Assembly: GCA_037349315.1 (NCBI GenBank)
Contig: JBAIAC010000059.1
Location: 28,304,501-28,368,500, forward strand
Direction of reading: 5' to 3'
Origin: Chelydra serpentina
Taxonomy: Eukaryota > Chordata > Testudines > Chelydridae
Length of the DNA: 64,000 nt
Positions 1-11,898 of the stretch are shown here, piece by piece. The notes below the pieces were generated by a model. The model had not been told where the DNA came from. It did not search any database and saw only the letters and a program-made list of their open reading frames with translations. Both the position numbers and the translations under genes were made by a program. Within the stretch, counting starts at the first letter, position 1. The number at the start of each line of letters is the position of its first letter.

Positions 1-1802
1 AGTACTGAGACAAAACCGGACGTGGTTTTGTCCGTTATCAGACAGAGGACACCATTTTGAAGAGTGTGCCACTCCGCCCCCGCTGGTGTGACCTCGCAAG
101 CACCCTCATGCCGGCAGTTGTGGGGTCACGCCAGCGGGATCAGGCCTATGCCGTTCCCAGAAGTATCCAGTATTCAAGAAATAAATGAGTGGCCACCCTA
201 TGTACAATCATCCTGCAATAACCATGATAATTAGCTTGTTCTTAGCTTTTAGAGTCCACAAACCCTTGGTTGAAATATCTGGAGGATAGTTGGACACAGA
301 TGTAATATACCTGTCTGGGCATGTCTGTGTCAAAAGGTAGGTAGGTAGAGCAAGTGTGCTACAGTAGGCAGGGCGAGAGAGAGAGAGAGATTTCATTACT
401 AAAGGAAATTTGTTGAGAAAGTTCCAAGCAACAGAGCAAAGAACTTGAAAGAAACTTGCAAAGGAAAATTGTCAAGTATGTTCCAGGCAACTGCAGCCCG
501 AGGTTGAGAATAGATTGCCCTCCACAACCTCAACCACAGCTCTGCTGCTGGCAACATGATAATAACTTCTGATTGAATAATTACCAGTATATACCATACC
601 TTAAGTCAAGCTATGAAATCCTGTTACTTTGAGTGACAATCACAAGGCTCCATTAGTGCATCTGTAGCACATGTCTCAGCTGTCAGCATGCAGGAGGGTT
701 GACACGCACATTTTCAACGTGGCTGTATAGAAAATCGGCAGATAAAAATAACCCAGCCTGTGCGGAGGGGTTTTCACTCACTTGCATTGCCTTGTAACTA
801 ATTCTGACGCCTCCATCAAATTTGCTTGGCAGAGGAGGGATGCAAGATATCAGCCGAACAGGGCTCTGGATGGGAGGCCTGGGGTGGGGGAGATGAGATT
901 TAGTGGCCAGAGATGCATGCCCCAAAGAGAAGCCTGGTGCCTAATTTCAGAGCTTCTCTGCCCTGCGCCCGATTGCCTGGAATTGGCGGGTACTCGGTGC
1001 TTTTCTCTGAAGGGTGTTGCCAGTGGTTAGCCACGTAGAGGTGTCGTGTTAGTGACACAGCCTCACACCCGTAGGCAGCGAATTATACGGGCCCGTGGTG
1101 CCCGTGCTTCACCAATCTTTAGGAACATTGGCCCGGTTCCACCAATATTTGGGCTTACCGCGCTTTGGGGGGCCCGGCACTTCAGGGGGACGTGGAGTCC
1201 AGGGTGGCCTGGGTGGTTAGCAGGGGGCTTGGCACCGGCAGCAGTGAGTGACCTGGCCCCAGCCTGCCCCGCCCTGCTGGCTCCCAGCATCGCTCAGGGG
1301 AGAGGGCGGAATCCGGAAAGAGGCGGGGCGGGGCCTTGGGGGAAGGGGTTCTGGGCACCACCAAAAATTATACAAATCTGGCTGAATGTCTGTCTGCTTC
1401 AGAGCGTGGGTCATCTCCAGATAGCCAGAGCATCTCAAGTGCACCTCCCCAGAAGCTGCAACCCCTCCCGTTCACCAGTGGGCCTGCATAGCCAGTGGGT
1501 CCTCCTCTCCTCCAGACACACCAGCCAACCACCTCGCTGCCCTGGCCATGCCTCTCTTGCTGGTCCATCAGGCCGGCTCCAACAAGGGCAAGGGGCTTGC
1601 TTTGGGGACAAGAATTGGGAGGCAAGTCCAAGCGTGGGGGCCGTAGGACTTAGTGTGCAAAGAGGGAGGACAGCAACAGAATAGGAGGGAACATGCAGGG
1701 AGGAGGACAATGAGAGGAGTGATACGGGCATGGGCAGGGCCGCAAGGGTGTGGATGAGGAGCCAGAACAGGACATTACTAGTGTAAATGGTGGAGTCTCT
1801 GT
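1..1802. other. SYT7 last intron, no recognised element
   Basis: This is intronic sequence upstream of the SYT7 terminal exon. A short GA run lies at about 374-390. A GC-rich stretch at 1050-1340 gives open frames on both strands, but they lack recognisable domains and look like base-composition artefacts. I see no exon or identifiable repeat here. Confidence 0.5.
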
Positions 1803-1961
1803 AACTTGATGTCTTTAAATCAAGATTTGAGGACATCAGTAACTCAGCCAGAGGTTCGGGGTCTATTGCAGGAGTGGGTGGGTGATGTCCTGTGGCCTGC
1901 AACATGCAGTAGGTCAGACTAGATGATCATGATGCTCCCTTCTGGCCTTTAAAGTCTCTGA
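1803..1961 (+). mobile_element. CR1 LINE 3' fragment (SYT7 intron)
   Basis: The stretch carries the diverged CR1 3'-end signature: 'gtggcctgcaacatgcag', then ggtcagactagatgatcat and a cttctggcctttaaagtct end. The same signature appears better preserved at 36960-37050 and inverted at 3449-3540. It is 5'-truncated, plus-strand and non-coding. Confidence 0.85.
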
Positions 1962-2120
1962 GCAGGAATCCAGTGAGCTAAAGGGAGGCCGATGGGGTCA
2001 GTGCAGCAGGGAGGAAGGTGACCCTAGCCGCAGTGTTGGATGGGGGTGGTACAGAGCTGAGCTGTGACCCAGGCACACAAGGAGGGGGAGTCAGTGACTC
2101 TCGGGTTTCTCTCCCTGCAG

Positions 2121-2225
2121 ATTTACCTGTCCTGGAAGAGTGGCCCCGGCGAGGTGAAGCACTGGAAGGATATGATCTCCCATCCCCGGCAGGCCGTGGC
2201 ACAGTGGCACCAGCTGAAGGCCTGA
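2121..2225 (+). CDS. SYT7: Synaptotagmin-7, last coding exon (partial gene)
   Basis: The exon follows a clean acceptor (ctccctgcag ending at 2120) and encodes 34 residues plus TGA. It starts [18 protein letters not shown] and ends AQWHQLKA. This is the C-terminal end of the second C2 domain (C2B) of a synaptotagmin, including the conserved WHxL motif (WHQL). The ending matches my recollection of SYT7 rather than SYT1/2/5. SYT7 is a high-affinity Ca2+ sensor on vesicle and lysosomal membranes, acting in asynchronous release, facilitation and exocytosis. The exon is phase 0 at its 5' side. The upstream exons (TM segment, linker, C2A, most of C2B) lie outside the window: I saw no other SYT7 exon in 1-2120. 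Conserved neighbours LRRC10B, SAXO4, SDHAF2 and CPSF7 support the assignment. Confidence 0.92.
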   Translation: MYLSWKSGPGEVKHWKDMISHPRQAVAQWHQLKA

Positions 2226-2810
2226 GCGGCAGCGGCTGAGAATTCTCTCTGGCTTTCACCGCTCCGAGTCCACGTTTCTTGGCCATGCTCTCACTACTTT
2301 ATGCACAACAGAGGCACCTGGGGATCCCCCTAGGGGACGAGCTCGGGGCTGACAAGGAGCTGAGGGTCTGAAGTTGGCGACGTTTCCAAACTCTAGGAAG
2401 CAGCGTTGGCCGCCCGCTGTGTCCACGGGGCGCCCGGCACCAACGGGAGCATCTTTAGTGCCCGACTTCCTGCTTTAGCCTTTCCTTCTGACTCGTTACG
2501 CCGAGAGAGAGACGCCATCCCTCTAGGCGGGAAGGAGCCTCGGCACTGGTTTGTTTTGGCCCCGGGGGGCGGGGAAGTGGTGTTGGCGTGACTGGCTCCA
2601 TGAGGTGGTGAGAGGAGGAGACGCCTTCGCCACATGAGACTTCCTACGAGTTCTTCCAGCTCAAGGCCCGTTGGGAGCGCCCCCCCTGAGGAAGCCAGCA
2701 TCTCCTAGGGGGCGTGTGGGCCTAGGAGGGGGGCCGGCGAGGGGGACGCTTCCTCCGTCTCCTTGAGGTCGTTTATTTTTAATTCAATAAAACTTGTAAG
2801 AGTAATAAGA
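2226..2810 (+). other. SYT7: SYT7 3'UTR with candidate polyadenylation signal
   Basis: Non-coding sequence follows the SYT7 stop. An AATAAA hexamer lies at 2786-2791 and is followed by an A/T-rich stretch. This gives a minimal 3'UTR of about 560 bp. Longer alternative 3' ends are possible, and the sequence cannot exclude them. Confidence 0.5.
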
Positions 2811-3345
2811 ATAATATAAGTAATAGAGGCTAGAATCCCATCCCGGCCAGGGCTGGGGGAAGCCACGCCACTCCAACAGCCTCCTGTGCGTTTGCTGTGT
2901 GTGTGTATAAGCGTGTTGTAAGTGTCACATGTTTGCGTGCGGGCTGCTCACGTCTCTCTTGCTCTCTGCCCTGCCTGGGAAGCAACCCCTGATCCCACAG
3001 GACGGTGGTGGTTCCAGTGCGGGATGTGTTTTTTTTTAACTGGCTGGTGCGTGGGGTTTGAAGGAACTGATGCCACATGGGGAGGGGGCCAGTCTCTGCT
3101 GCCAGTCGATGCTTGATAGGGAGGGAGGCGGAAGGAGCATGGTCTCCCCTCATGACCACTCTGTGGCATATGGGATTGGAAGCCATAACAGGTGAATCGG
3201 TAGCCAAACTGGGCTCGGCTTTAGGGCTAATGAGAGCTTGACTGTAGTCACCTCCCTCTGGCTGGTGAGGGCCTCGTCCTGCTCAAACTGAGAGAATGTC
3301 CCAAGCCAGCTCCCAAACACTGCCATGCTCCCAGGCATATGGACC

Positions 3346-3448
3346 CCCAAACAGCCCACCCCTCCAGCACCCATCCCCCAACCCGACCCCAGACACCCCA
3401 CACCATACACAGCCCACCCCTCCAGCACCCATCCCCCAACCCGACCCC
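3346..3448. repeat. Minisatellite, left segment (~57-bp unit)
   Basis: About two copies of a C-rich unit with the core cagcccacccctccagcacc. The same unit resumes at 4321-4665 on the far side of a CR1 insertion. Together they form one array split by the LINE. Confidence 0.85.
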
Positions 3449-4320
3449 AGACTCATAGACTCATAGACTTTAAGGTCAGAAGGGACCATTATGATCATCT
3501 AGTCTGACCTCCTGCACAATGCAGGCCACAGAATCTCACCCACCCACTCCTGGAATAATCCTCTCACCTATGTCTCAGCTATTGAAGTCCTCAAAAAATG
3601 GTTTAAAGACTTCAAGATGCAGAGAATCCTCCAGTAAGTGACCCATGCCCCATGCTGCAGAGGAAGGCGAAAAACCTCCAGGGCCTCTGCCAATCTACCC
3701 TGGAGGAAAATTCCTTCCCAACCCCAAATATGGCGATCAGCTGAACCCCGAGCATGTGGGCAAAACTCACCAGCCAGACACCCAGGAAAAAGTTCTCTGT
3801 AGTAACTTCTAACATCCCATCATTGACCATTGGTCCTATTTACCACTGATGGCAATTAATTGACCTTTGACTAAGATCATGTTATCCCATCGAACCATCC
3901 CCTCCATAAACGTATCTAGCTTAATCTTGAAGCCAGATAGGTCTTTTGCCCCTACTGCTTCCCTTGGAAGGCTGTTCCAGAACTTCACTCCTCTGATGGT
4001 TAGAAACCTTCGTCTAATTTCAAGTCTAAACTTCCTGATGGCCAGTTTATATCCATTTGTTCTTGTGTCCACATTGGTACTGAGCTGAAATCATTCCTCT
4101 CCCTCCCTGGTATTTATCCCTCTGATATATTTAAAGAGAGCAATCATATCTCCCCTCAGCCTTCTTTTGGTTAAGGTAAACAAACCAAGCTCCTTGAGTC
4201 TCCTTTCATACGACAGGTTTTCCATTCCTCGGATCATCCTAGTGGCCCTTCTTTGTACCTGTTCCAGTTTGAATTCATCCTTCTTAAACATGGGAGACCA
4301 GAACTGCACACAGTATTCCA
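3449..4320 (-). mobile_element. CR1 LINE, 5'-truncated, splitting a minisatellite
   Basis: Read on the minus strand, the sequence encodes the broken C-terminal end of the CR1 reverse transcriptase (recognisable stretch [20 protein letters not shown] at about 4200-4260). The CR1 3'UTR follows and ends in the duplicated octamer-like tail (actcatag repeats) at 3449-3465. Frameshifts and stops make it inactive. Minisatellite sequence abuts both ends, so the element lies inside the array. Confidence 0.92.
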
Positions 4321-4665
4321 GACACCCTCACCATACACAGCCCACCCCCCATCCAACACCCATCCCCCAATCCGACCCCAGACACCCCACACCCTCACCA
4401 TACACAGCCCACCCCTCCAGCACCCATCCCCCAAGCCGACCCCAGACACCCTCACCATACACAGCCCACCCCTCCAGCACCCATCCCCCAAGCCGACCCC
4501 AGACACCCTCACCATACACAGCCCACCCCTCCAGCACCCATCTCCCAGCCCAACATCAGACACCCCACACCCTCACCATACACAGCCCACCCCTCCAGCA
4601 TCCATCTCCCAGCCCAACCCGACACAGCCCACCCCTCCAGCACCCATCCCTCAACCTGACCTAGG
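4321..4665. repeat. Minisatellite, right segment (~57-bp unit, 5-6 copies)
   Basis: Near-identical tandem units run gacaccctcaccatacacag, then cccacccctccagcaccc, then an atcccccaagccgacccca end. Most are 57 bp; some carry a 7-bp expansion (caccccacaccctc). Open frames on both strands, giving glycine/cysteine- or proline-rich repeats, are by-products of the repeat. Confidence 0.9.
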
Positions 4666-6004
4666 CCTCAGAGGTGCTGTCTGTGAGGGTCTCCCACTTG
4701 CTAGCTGTCTCCCACTAGCTGTGGGCCTGTTCATGGCCTCCCCCTTCTCCTCAATCCAGTACTGATGCCGCCCCATGATGGGGGGTCTCTCTCCTGGGTG
4801 GGCTGAGGTAGCAGGCAGCCATTTCACGGTGGCCCATTTGAGCCCATTCCAGGTCCCTCACTGGGCCATGTCCGCCGCAGCGGCTGACTGGGCATCTGGG
4901 GTGCTCTGTTCCCCACCCTCACAGTTCTGGGCATTGCTGCTCATTTCCTGGCAGCACGACACTGGGGCAGAGGGGCAGCACATCGCCCACAAATGGGCAC
5001 AAAATAACTAATGTCACCCAGACGCCCTTGCGGAGCCTGCTAGGTGGCCAAGAAAGCCAGAGCCCTGGGCGCTGGGGCACGGGAGCGCTGTGGACACATC
5101 CCACCACCCCATGCCTGCCGCCCACCAGTCCCCACAAGCGGGGGGCCAGACTGGCCTAGTGATGAGCGCGCCAGTGCTGCTGCTACACCACTGCCTACAC
5201 CGCCCCCTGCTGGGAGCACCCCATGGCCAGCACTCCCCATATGGCCCTGCCTGCTGCCCAGCATGTCACTCAGCCCCAGGGCTCGGAGCCGCCCAGGGAC
5301 CCTGCTAGAGAGCTAGCTGGACACTGCCCATCTGGTCTGGAGCCCGAGCCATGGGTCTGGAGAGAGCAAACCATGGGCCTGCACAGCTGCAAAGCCCCCA
5401 CCAGGTGGCACTGTAGGGCCACAGGCGGAGCGGTGCTGGGGTTCTGGCTCCGGTTGAGCACCCTTGGAGTTACTGCCCAGGGGACTGGCCAGGGAGCCCC
5501 ACAGAGACTAGGTGCTTCCAGAGTTCCCCCTGTCTGCGCATGGGGCTGGTCCCTGATTCCCCCGCTGGAGGAAACACAGTGGTCAGGCCCTGACCTAGAC
5601 TCAAGGCAGGAGGCTGGTACGTGCCAGCCAGCTCTCCCCAATCCCTGGGCCAGTACAGTTGCCCCCTTGCTATGCATGGCCCTCTGGCACCCTCTTTCCA
5701 TGGCACCATGGCTGCTCCCCTGCTGAGGCCTGGGCTCCTCACCATTGTTCTGCAGCCCCATGTCGCTGGTTCCCTCTTCCCCCCACCCACGCCTCTCACT
5801 GGGGCACCATACAAGGGTTCGCTGTCTCCACACAGCCCCCCCCCCCCCCAAATGCCGCCTCCCCCCCCCCGAGCCAGGCTTCTGTCACCAGTTCACTATT
5901 CCCAGCCCCTCCACCCGCCCATCACACGGGGCTGCAGTGCCCACTGCAGGTGCTTGAAGGAACTCTGCCTCCCCCCTCACACACACCTTGCTCTGCCCAC
6001 TGAG
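4666..6004. other. GC-rich intergenic stretch, nothing recognised
   Basis: C-rich sequence with poly-C runs near 5827-5840 and 5863-5871. Long frames on both strands lack domain signatures or splice structure. I see no gene or element here. Confidence 0.45.
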
Positions 6005-6420
6005 GGTGTGTTGAGGCAGCTGACTGGGTGCTGAGGCCATTGGGCAAGAGCGTGGCTGCTGGGTAGGGCGAGTGGGGGAGATGCAAGGGAGCTGTGGATG
6101 ATAGATGGGAGGGTGGAGGTCCTTGGGGTGGGTGCCAAGACTGCTAGATGGAGGGATAGGTTAAGGGATGCAGACGTGATAGAGGGAGAGGGTGTCAGGG
6201 ATGGGTACTGGGACTGATAGGTGAACACGTGCCTGGGGTGTCTGCAGGGGCAGCTGGGTGGATAGTTGAGTTAGGTACTGAGACCACAGGGTAGGCTGGT
6301 GCCTGGGGTGGCTACTGGGTTGGTGAATAGCGTGATAGGGTGGCTGCTGGGGTGTCTCGGTGCTAAGTGGATGTTTAGGTATCAGGGCGGGTACTAGGGC
6401 ACCTAGGTGGGGGGGAATGT
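6005..6420. repeat. Degenerate GT/G-rich repetitive tract
   Basis: Loose reiteration of phrases such as ctgggtgctgaggc, ggtactgggactga and gcctggggtg, at irregular 20-60 bp spacing. It looks like an ancient minisatellite. No sharp unit can be defined by eye. Confidence 0.4.
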
Positions 6421-6659
6421 GAGGGGGGATACCAGGGGTTCAACCAGGTAGAGGGGGTGCTCCCCAGACCACGGGAACTCTGCATTTAGTGGTGTCCAGG
6501 CTGCCTTGCTGCACTCTTGCCCGGCTGGGTGGTGGAGTCACATGGCACGTTGCCCTGGGTGATGACAGCATCTATTCAGTTTCCTTTGTGCTGTTCTAGA
6601 ACCCTCAGAGCTGGGGTGGGGGGCAGGGAACACTGTGTCCATTGTTGGGTGAGATCATT

Positions 6660-7735
6660 AACGCCTACCTACGAGGCCAGCTGCATCTCATTGGCAGTCC
6701 TCAGTAGGTCCGTGCACACGCTGTCCTCGCTTGACACTGTCAGTCCCACTGATCTCGCTCTAATCTACCCTTTTTTAGATGAGATCACTGAAGAGATTGT
6801 GGGAGGACACCTTGGGTGTCATGTAGAGTCCACGGGTTGCCTTGATTCCTTTCAGTTTGTGGCATGGAGGCTGCACTACCCTTGCTGCCTGATGAGCTCC
6901 TAGTGATGGCCAAAGGTCAGGTATCACCATGTTCTTTGTAGATCTGCCAGCAGCCTTTGGAGCTGAGGGCCTTGAGGGTTGGTTGACTCTATTGAAAATC
7001 GTAGCTAGGGCTGATGAGATGGCTCTGGCGTAGGTCTGCTCAGGGCAGGTGGTTCTGGGCAATTGCTTTATTGACCCAAGGGCATGTTCATGTGTGGCAC
7101 GTTGCAGTTCCATTAGGTCTTGTTCAGTTTGTGTGTGAGGCCACCAGTGGCAGTGGAGACTGAGACATTACCGGCCACAGCAGTGTCATTGTTATGTCAG
7201 TGACTTGTAGTGCGCGGTCTCCATTTCCTGGCGCAAATGATGCTGGAAGATTGGGTACCAGCTAGAGTGTATGGCAGGGGGTTACTGAAAAGTTATTCCC
7301 ACCCTTTATCAGTGCAGGTCCAATTTAGAACTCCAGCCTCCCCCACAATCTCAGGCATCACTGGCAGCTTTTATTCTTCTGCCTCTAGTCAGACAATTGT
7401 GACCATCTCACTTGGTTCTTGACTGTTATTCAGGCATTGATGGCCTCCAGACTGCATTGCTGCAGTGCACTCTACATTGGCAGTCCCTTGGAGATCACCT
7501 GGGTTGTAGCACTGGTACGAAACCTGGTAATGAGCTGTGTCAGGCACAGTGAAAATGTTACACCTATTCTTCCAAAGGCCACAGTAGATTCCCATGAGCT
7601 TCCAGGTGTGATTCAGTGTCACTACTAACCTATAAATCCCAGCGTAGTTTAGGTCCTCGCTACCTGTGCGACCACCTCCTTGGGTGCCACCTTGATAACT
7701 GATGTCACTCTCAGTCTTAGGTCATTCATGATCTT
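6660..7735 (-). other. Possible ancient degenerate element, unclassified
   Basis: On the minus strand, two neighbouring short open stretches read more like decayed coding sequence than random DNA. One lies at 6775-7113 (begins MELQRATHEHALGSIKQL). The other lies at 7389-7622 (contains TVPDTAHYQVSYQCYNPG). I cannot assign either to a family. They could be remnants of a transposon gene, a decayed retrocopy or chance. There are no splice sites or terminal repeats that I can defend. Confidence 0.25.
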
Positions 7736-8747
7736 AAAACATATCGGGTCTGCCTCAGGGAAGGCTCTCAAGGCACGCATTCACTTCTGCTTCCATCCAG
7801 CCAACAGAGCCCAAGGCTCTTAACCTGGTGGGCATGATGTAAGGACCACCTACTCTCTCAGGCCTTCCCAGAGTGGGGTGACTGATAGGCTCTGTACAGT
7901 AGTTCGCCTATTTTTTAGGGCATAAGAGTTTTTTCTTTGGGTGACGTAGTCATTGTGTTATGGTGTTTTTTCTACATGATGTGCAGGTGCCTAGAGACAT
8001 TTGTGATAGGCACATTTTTATAAAATTAACAATAAACCATGACGGGAGGACGGAAGAAGGCCTATTGGTGATGGGGGAAGGGTTGGGATCTCCTAGGAAG
8101 GGTTGGGTGGACTTTCGGTTCTTTCTTGTTCCCCCATTTTGTGGCATCACTTCTTCTCAGCTAAGCCAGTTCTTCAAAGCCCAGAGGAAGTGCTCATAGA
8201 TTTATTTATTGGTCTGTGGGGGCAGGGACCGTGGGGAAGAAAAGGCCACTTAAAAACACAGAGAGAGCGAGAGAGACGGTGAGACGGCATTTAGCGATCT
8301 GCACTCATTAGGTGAAATAGTTACCACTTTACTACAGAAATAAAAACCAAACTCGTATTGATGTGGGAGGGGCGACAGCGTCTTTTTATTTTTGTGCCCC
8401 ACCCATGCAGCTCTCAGCCAATCAGATGCAAAGAAACATTCCAGAGGGATACGTTTCGCAAAGGGGGACTTTCGCGCCAAAGCAAACTTGAAAACATGCA
8501 GCTTCCCATGTCAGCATTTGAGCTGAGCTATGTTGGCGGGAACAGTTTTTCGCCTGCAGCCCTTTCTCTGCCTCTTCCTGAGCCTCCAGCAAAGTCAGAG
8601 CTAGAGCTAGTCCAACTATTGTATGAATGATCGTGATCAAGAGCAAATACGCTATTTGTTATTCGGCCATAGCTCGGGTGAGAGCGGTGGTTCACAACTG
8701 AATCAACTCCTCACTGTTCGTCAGCATATGCAACTGGTCACCTAAAG

Positions 8748-8935
8748 GGAGGGAGGAGAGACAGCTCAGTGGTTTGAGCATTGGCCTGCTAAACCCAGGG
8801 TTGTGAGTTCAATCCTTGAGGGGGCCATTTTGGGATCTGGGGCAAAAATTGGGGATTGGTCCTGCTTTGAGCAGGGGGTTGGACTAGATGACCTCCTAAG
8901 GTCCCTTCCAACCCTGATATTCTATGAGTCTATGA
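8748..8935 (+). mobile_element. tRNA-derived SINE with CR1-like tail
   Basis: The 5' part has a pol III A box (gctcagtggtttgagc) and B box (ggttgtgagttcaatcc) derived from a tRNA. A central unique part follows (aaaaattggggattggtcct). The tail, ggttggactagatgacctcc through to ctatgagtctatga, is shared with CR1 3' ends, implying CR1-driven mobilisation. This structure is characteristic of cryptodiran turtle SINEs. It is full length. Confidence 0.93.
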
Positions 8936-9499
8936 AATCACATGGTGTTTCTGCTCCACTGATTGCATGATGGAACCATTCGCAACAGGAGAAAAAAAAT
9001 TAACACACTTTCTGGTATGAACTTTTGCACCAACCTGTGCTAAATTTGTGACTAGGATCCTGTATCGCTGGCCACTGACCAAACACGCCCAAATTACGAG
9101 TGTGACAGCCCTCAGGCAGCAGAGTGAACAGAATTGGGCTCATTTGGGCACAAAAATATTCAGGACTCAAAGGGCAAGGGGTGTTTTACTAGTCCACCCA
9201 CTCCTGTCAGAACATTGCCTCTGTGACATCACATGCTGTAGCCATGGTTACAACTGTGATGTCTCCGCTTTGGCATTGTGGGTCTTGCTGGACTGTGAAA
9301 GAAACAGACGGACGACATGTACAACCCCAACCGATTTCCCTTGGGAAAGAGTAAGCTCATCACCTGTGGAGGTGTTAAGGTGAGGCCAGCCCTGGGGTCC
9401 TTTGTGTCTGTGAAGCAGAACTGCCTTCTGAACTCCTGCTCCCTGGCGCCCTTCCACCCCCTCTCCAGGCTGGGGTTTGGCTCCACAGCTCCCAAAATT

Positions 9500-9615
9500 C
9501 TCAGTGAAATTGATTCAGTTTTGACACACCGTTCCCTGTGTGGCCTTAGGCAAACTGCTGGACCTAAATGGGACTCTGTTTCTTCTTTGGTACAACAGGG
9601 ATATTCCTACTTCCA
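9500..9615 (+). mobile_element. Diverged MIR-like SINE remnant
   Basis: The core-like phrase 'ccctgtgtggccttaggcaa' is followed by ggactctgtttcttctttgg and a decayed 'acaacagggatattcctac'. This resembles the MIR core, where the usual order is 'tgtgacctTGGGCAAgtc...CTCAGTTTCC'. It is heavily diverged. Confidence 0.45.
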
Positions 9616-10064
9616 GCCCAGGCTGAATTCATGAATGCTGGGAGATCCGAGCTAGCAAAGGGGCAGGGGTAGCTAACATCCCAGAAGTCCAGCTGCCCAT
9701 TCCTGTATTGGCAGCCATGTGACAAATGTACGCCGCCGCAAATGTCATGTGGAGATGTAAAGCCACAAAAGGAATGTATTTATGCATCAAACTAAAGTTT
9801 TGCCTGCGATGAAAGTCCCTCTTTAAAGTGCTGGACAATCTTGACAGAAATAATCATTTTAAGAATATTTGTATTTTTTTCATATTCTCTCTCCTTTTTT
9901 TTGTAATAAAAAGAGACTTATAAACCTGGCAGAGGAGGGGAAGATGAGCTGAACGGGTTTCATGCCACTGGCCAACAGCAATGGTGGCACTGGCTGACTG
10001 ATAATAAGCAGGGTGGTGGCGTGGAGGAGCAATATTCGCCATTCAGCTAATTGGGAGGCAGCAT

Positions 10065-10460
10065 GTCTAATGGTTAGTGCAGAGGGGACATGAAGCCAGG
10101 ACTCCTGGGCTCTATCCCTGACTTTGCCACTGACTCACTGTGTAACTTTGGGCGAGTCACTGAACCTCGCCATGCCTCAGTTTCCACACTTGTAAAATGG
10201 GGCTAATAATACTTCCCTACCTCGCTAGGAGGGTAGGCTGTGAGGCTTAATCAACAAGAACCAGCTTCGGATCCCCATAGTCGGATGGTGTCGTCCCCCA
10301 ATGCCACAAGACGCCCCATTGACTTCAGTGGCATATTTTGTGGAGCAAGGTGCTTACTTAACACGAGTAAGAGGAGACAAATCTGGCCTTTGAGTAAAGC
10401 ACTTTGAGATCCTTCAATGAAAGGTGCTAGAGACATGCAAAGTACTATTTTCATTATTGA
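10065..10460 (+). mobile_element. MIR-like SINE, split by other sequence
   Basis: Typical MIR core phrases are present in order: taatggttagtgcag, aactttgggcgagtcactga, cctcagtttccacacttg, taaaatggggctaataatac. The 3' part (aaagcactttgagatccttc ... gcaaagtactattttcatt) resumes at 10392. Between them, 10251-10391 holds unrelated sequence with the 'cattgacttcagtgg' phrase seen in a palindromic repeat family. Confidence 0.8.
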
Positions 10461-11714
10461 CCAAACGGCCTCGCTGCCTGTGTTCCTGCTGGGTTAGCAG
10501 CCGGGGCTAACCTGCTCCCCTTCCCTTCCCCAGAAGTGGTTTCTTTTGTATGGCTGGATTTCCAGGAGTTGCGTGTTCCTTTTTAACTCTAGAGCTCTTT
10601 GCTGTATCTTGTTCGGGTAGCTCTTCTTCATGTGCTGATAACCATCGAACTGGTGTGTAAAATACAGGAAAACGAAAAAACATAATGACTAAACTGTAGA
10701 CTTCTTTGCTAGCAGCAATGGCAGCAGCTGGGCTAGACACCGCTGCTGCCTCATTTCTATTGTGTTTGGGTTGAAGAGATGTTAAACTCATGGCGTTGCC
10801 GTAATTTTATAATAGAAACAGAGAAAACACACCAAAAAAATTATAAAGGGAGACAAATAACCCAACTACTAAGCCAGCGTGATTTCATCATCTCGGATGT
10901 TTACGAGGTAGGAGCGTTTTCTTTGAAAAACCATATTTTTGGAGACCTGGCCCCTTGTTTTGTGGAGGCGGCCTCTCTTCTGAATAATAAAGGATAGCAA
11001 ATAACTTGGGTTTTGGCATTCTCTCTGGTCACTTGCAGTAGGGCGCCAGGGATGCAAGTGGGGCGGGGGGGAGCGTGATTCATGCACAGCCAAACCAGGG
11101 GACACGAGGTGGGAGAATGGGATGGAAGGGATGTTCCCACCACAGGGAGATCCATGGCTCTGCAGATCCTCTCCCTGCCCTGGCCCTCTTGAGGCATTTT
11201 CATCTTCTCTGTGGTTTCAGCTTCCCAAACAGCCTGCCAAGACGTGGCCTGGATGTGGCAGAGGGGTAGGGTGGGCTGGGCTGTAAGGAGGGCCAGAATG
11301 CTGTGTAAAATGCACTTCCTGCCCCCAGTGGGCGTGGGCTAAGGAAACTGGCCTTTTACAGGGCTACAAAGCCTAGCCAGACGTTGATGCTCTCCAAAGG
11401 CTGGGGAACGTCTAGCTGGAGTGGGTGACCCTGGCCTCCTGACCATGTTTATAACATGGATCGCTCCCATTTTCACCAGAACCCCGAGAGATCCAGCTCC
11501 TAGTGCTGGCCTGGCTGGCTCCCCTTTCCTCCTACCGTTCTGCCTGGCCTCCTGAACAGCAGTGCTCTGCCAGTCATCCTGCCACTGGGAGCACGGCCTC
11601 CGCTCCCTGCCTTCCACATAGCCGCTTGCCAACGGGTCTCTAGGCCCCTCAACCCTGGCAGAAGGTGACTTTGTCAGACCTCCAAACCCCTTCGGAGCCA
11701 TGGCGAGAAGTATT
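10461..11714. other. Intergenic, nothing recognised
   Basis: Mixed unique sequence without exon-like frames or identifiable repeats. Confidence 0.4.
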
Positions 11715-11898
11715 TCATAGCTCATAGCTCATCAGAGTTGGAAGGGACCTTAGGAGGTCATCCAGTCCAACCCCCTGCCCAAAGCAGGACCAATCCCCAG
11801 TTTTTGCCCCAGATGCCTAAATGGCCCCCTCAAGGATTGAACTCACAACCCTGGGTTTAGCAGGCCAATGCTCAGACCACTGAGCTATCCCTCCCCCC
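11715..11898 (-). mobile_element. tRNA-derived SINE with CR1-like tail
   Basis: Inverted copy of the family at 8748. The CR1-like tail is at the left (agttggaagggaccttagga), the inverted B box (ggattgaactcacaaccc) lies near 11835, and the inverted A box (gaccactgagctatccc) is at the right end. It is essentially full length. Confidence 0.92.

Noticed and set aside
1046..1684. 212-codon plus-strand frame in the SYT7 intron
   Set aside because: The opposite strand is equally open, composition is GC-driven, and no domain or splice structure is visible.
4167..4765. Long Pro/His-rich and Gly/Cys-rich frames
   Set aside because: They are translations of the 57-bp minisatellite, whose period is a multiple of three.
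8400..8560. Histone-type promoter (ccaatcagatgcaaag)
   Set aside because: A CCAAT box and a partial octamer are present, but no histone coding sequence or downstream processing hairpin follows.
8748..8830. Possible tRNA gene (A and B boxes present)
   Set aside because: The sequence continues into SINE body and a CR1-like tail and recurs many times in the window. It is a tRNA-derived SINE, not a functional tRNA.
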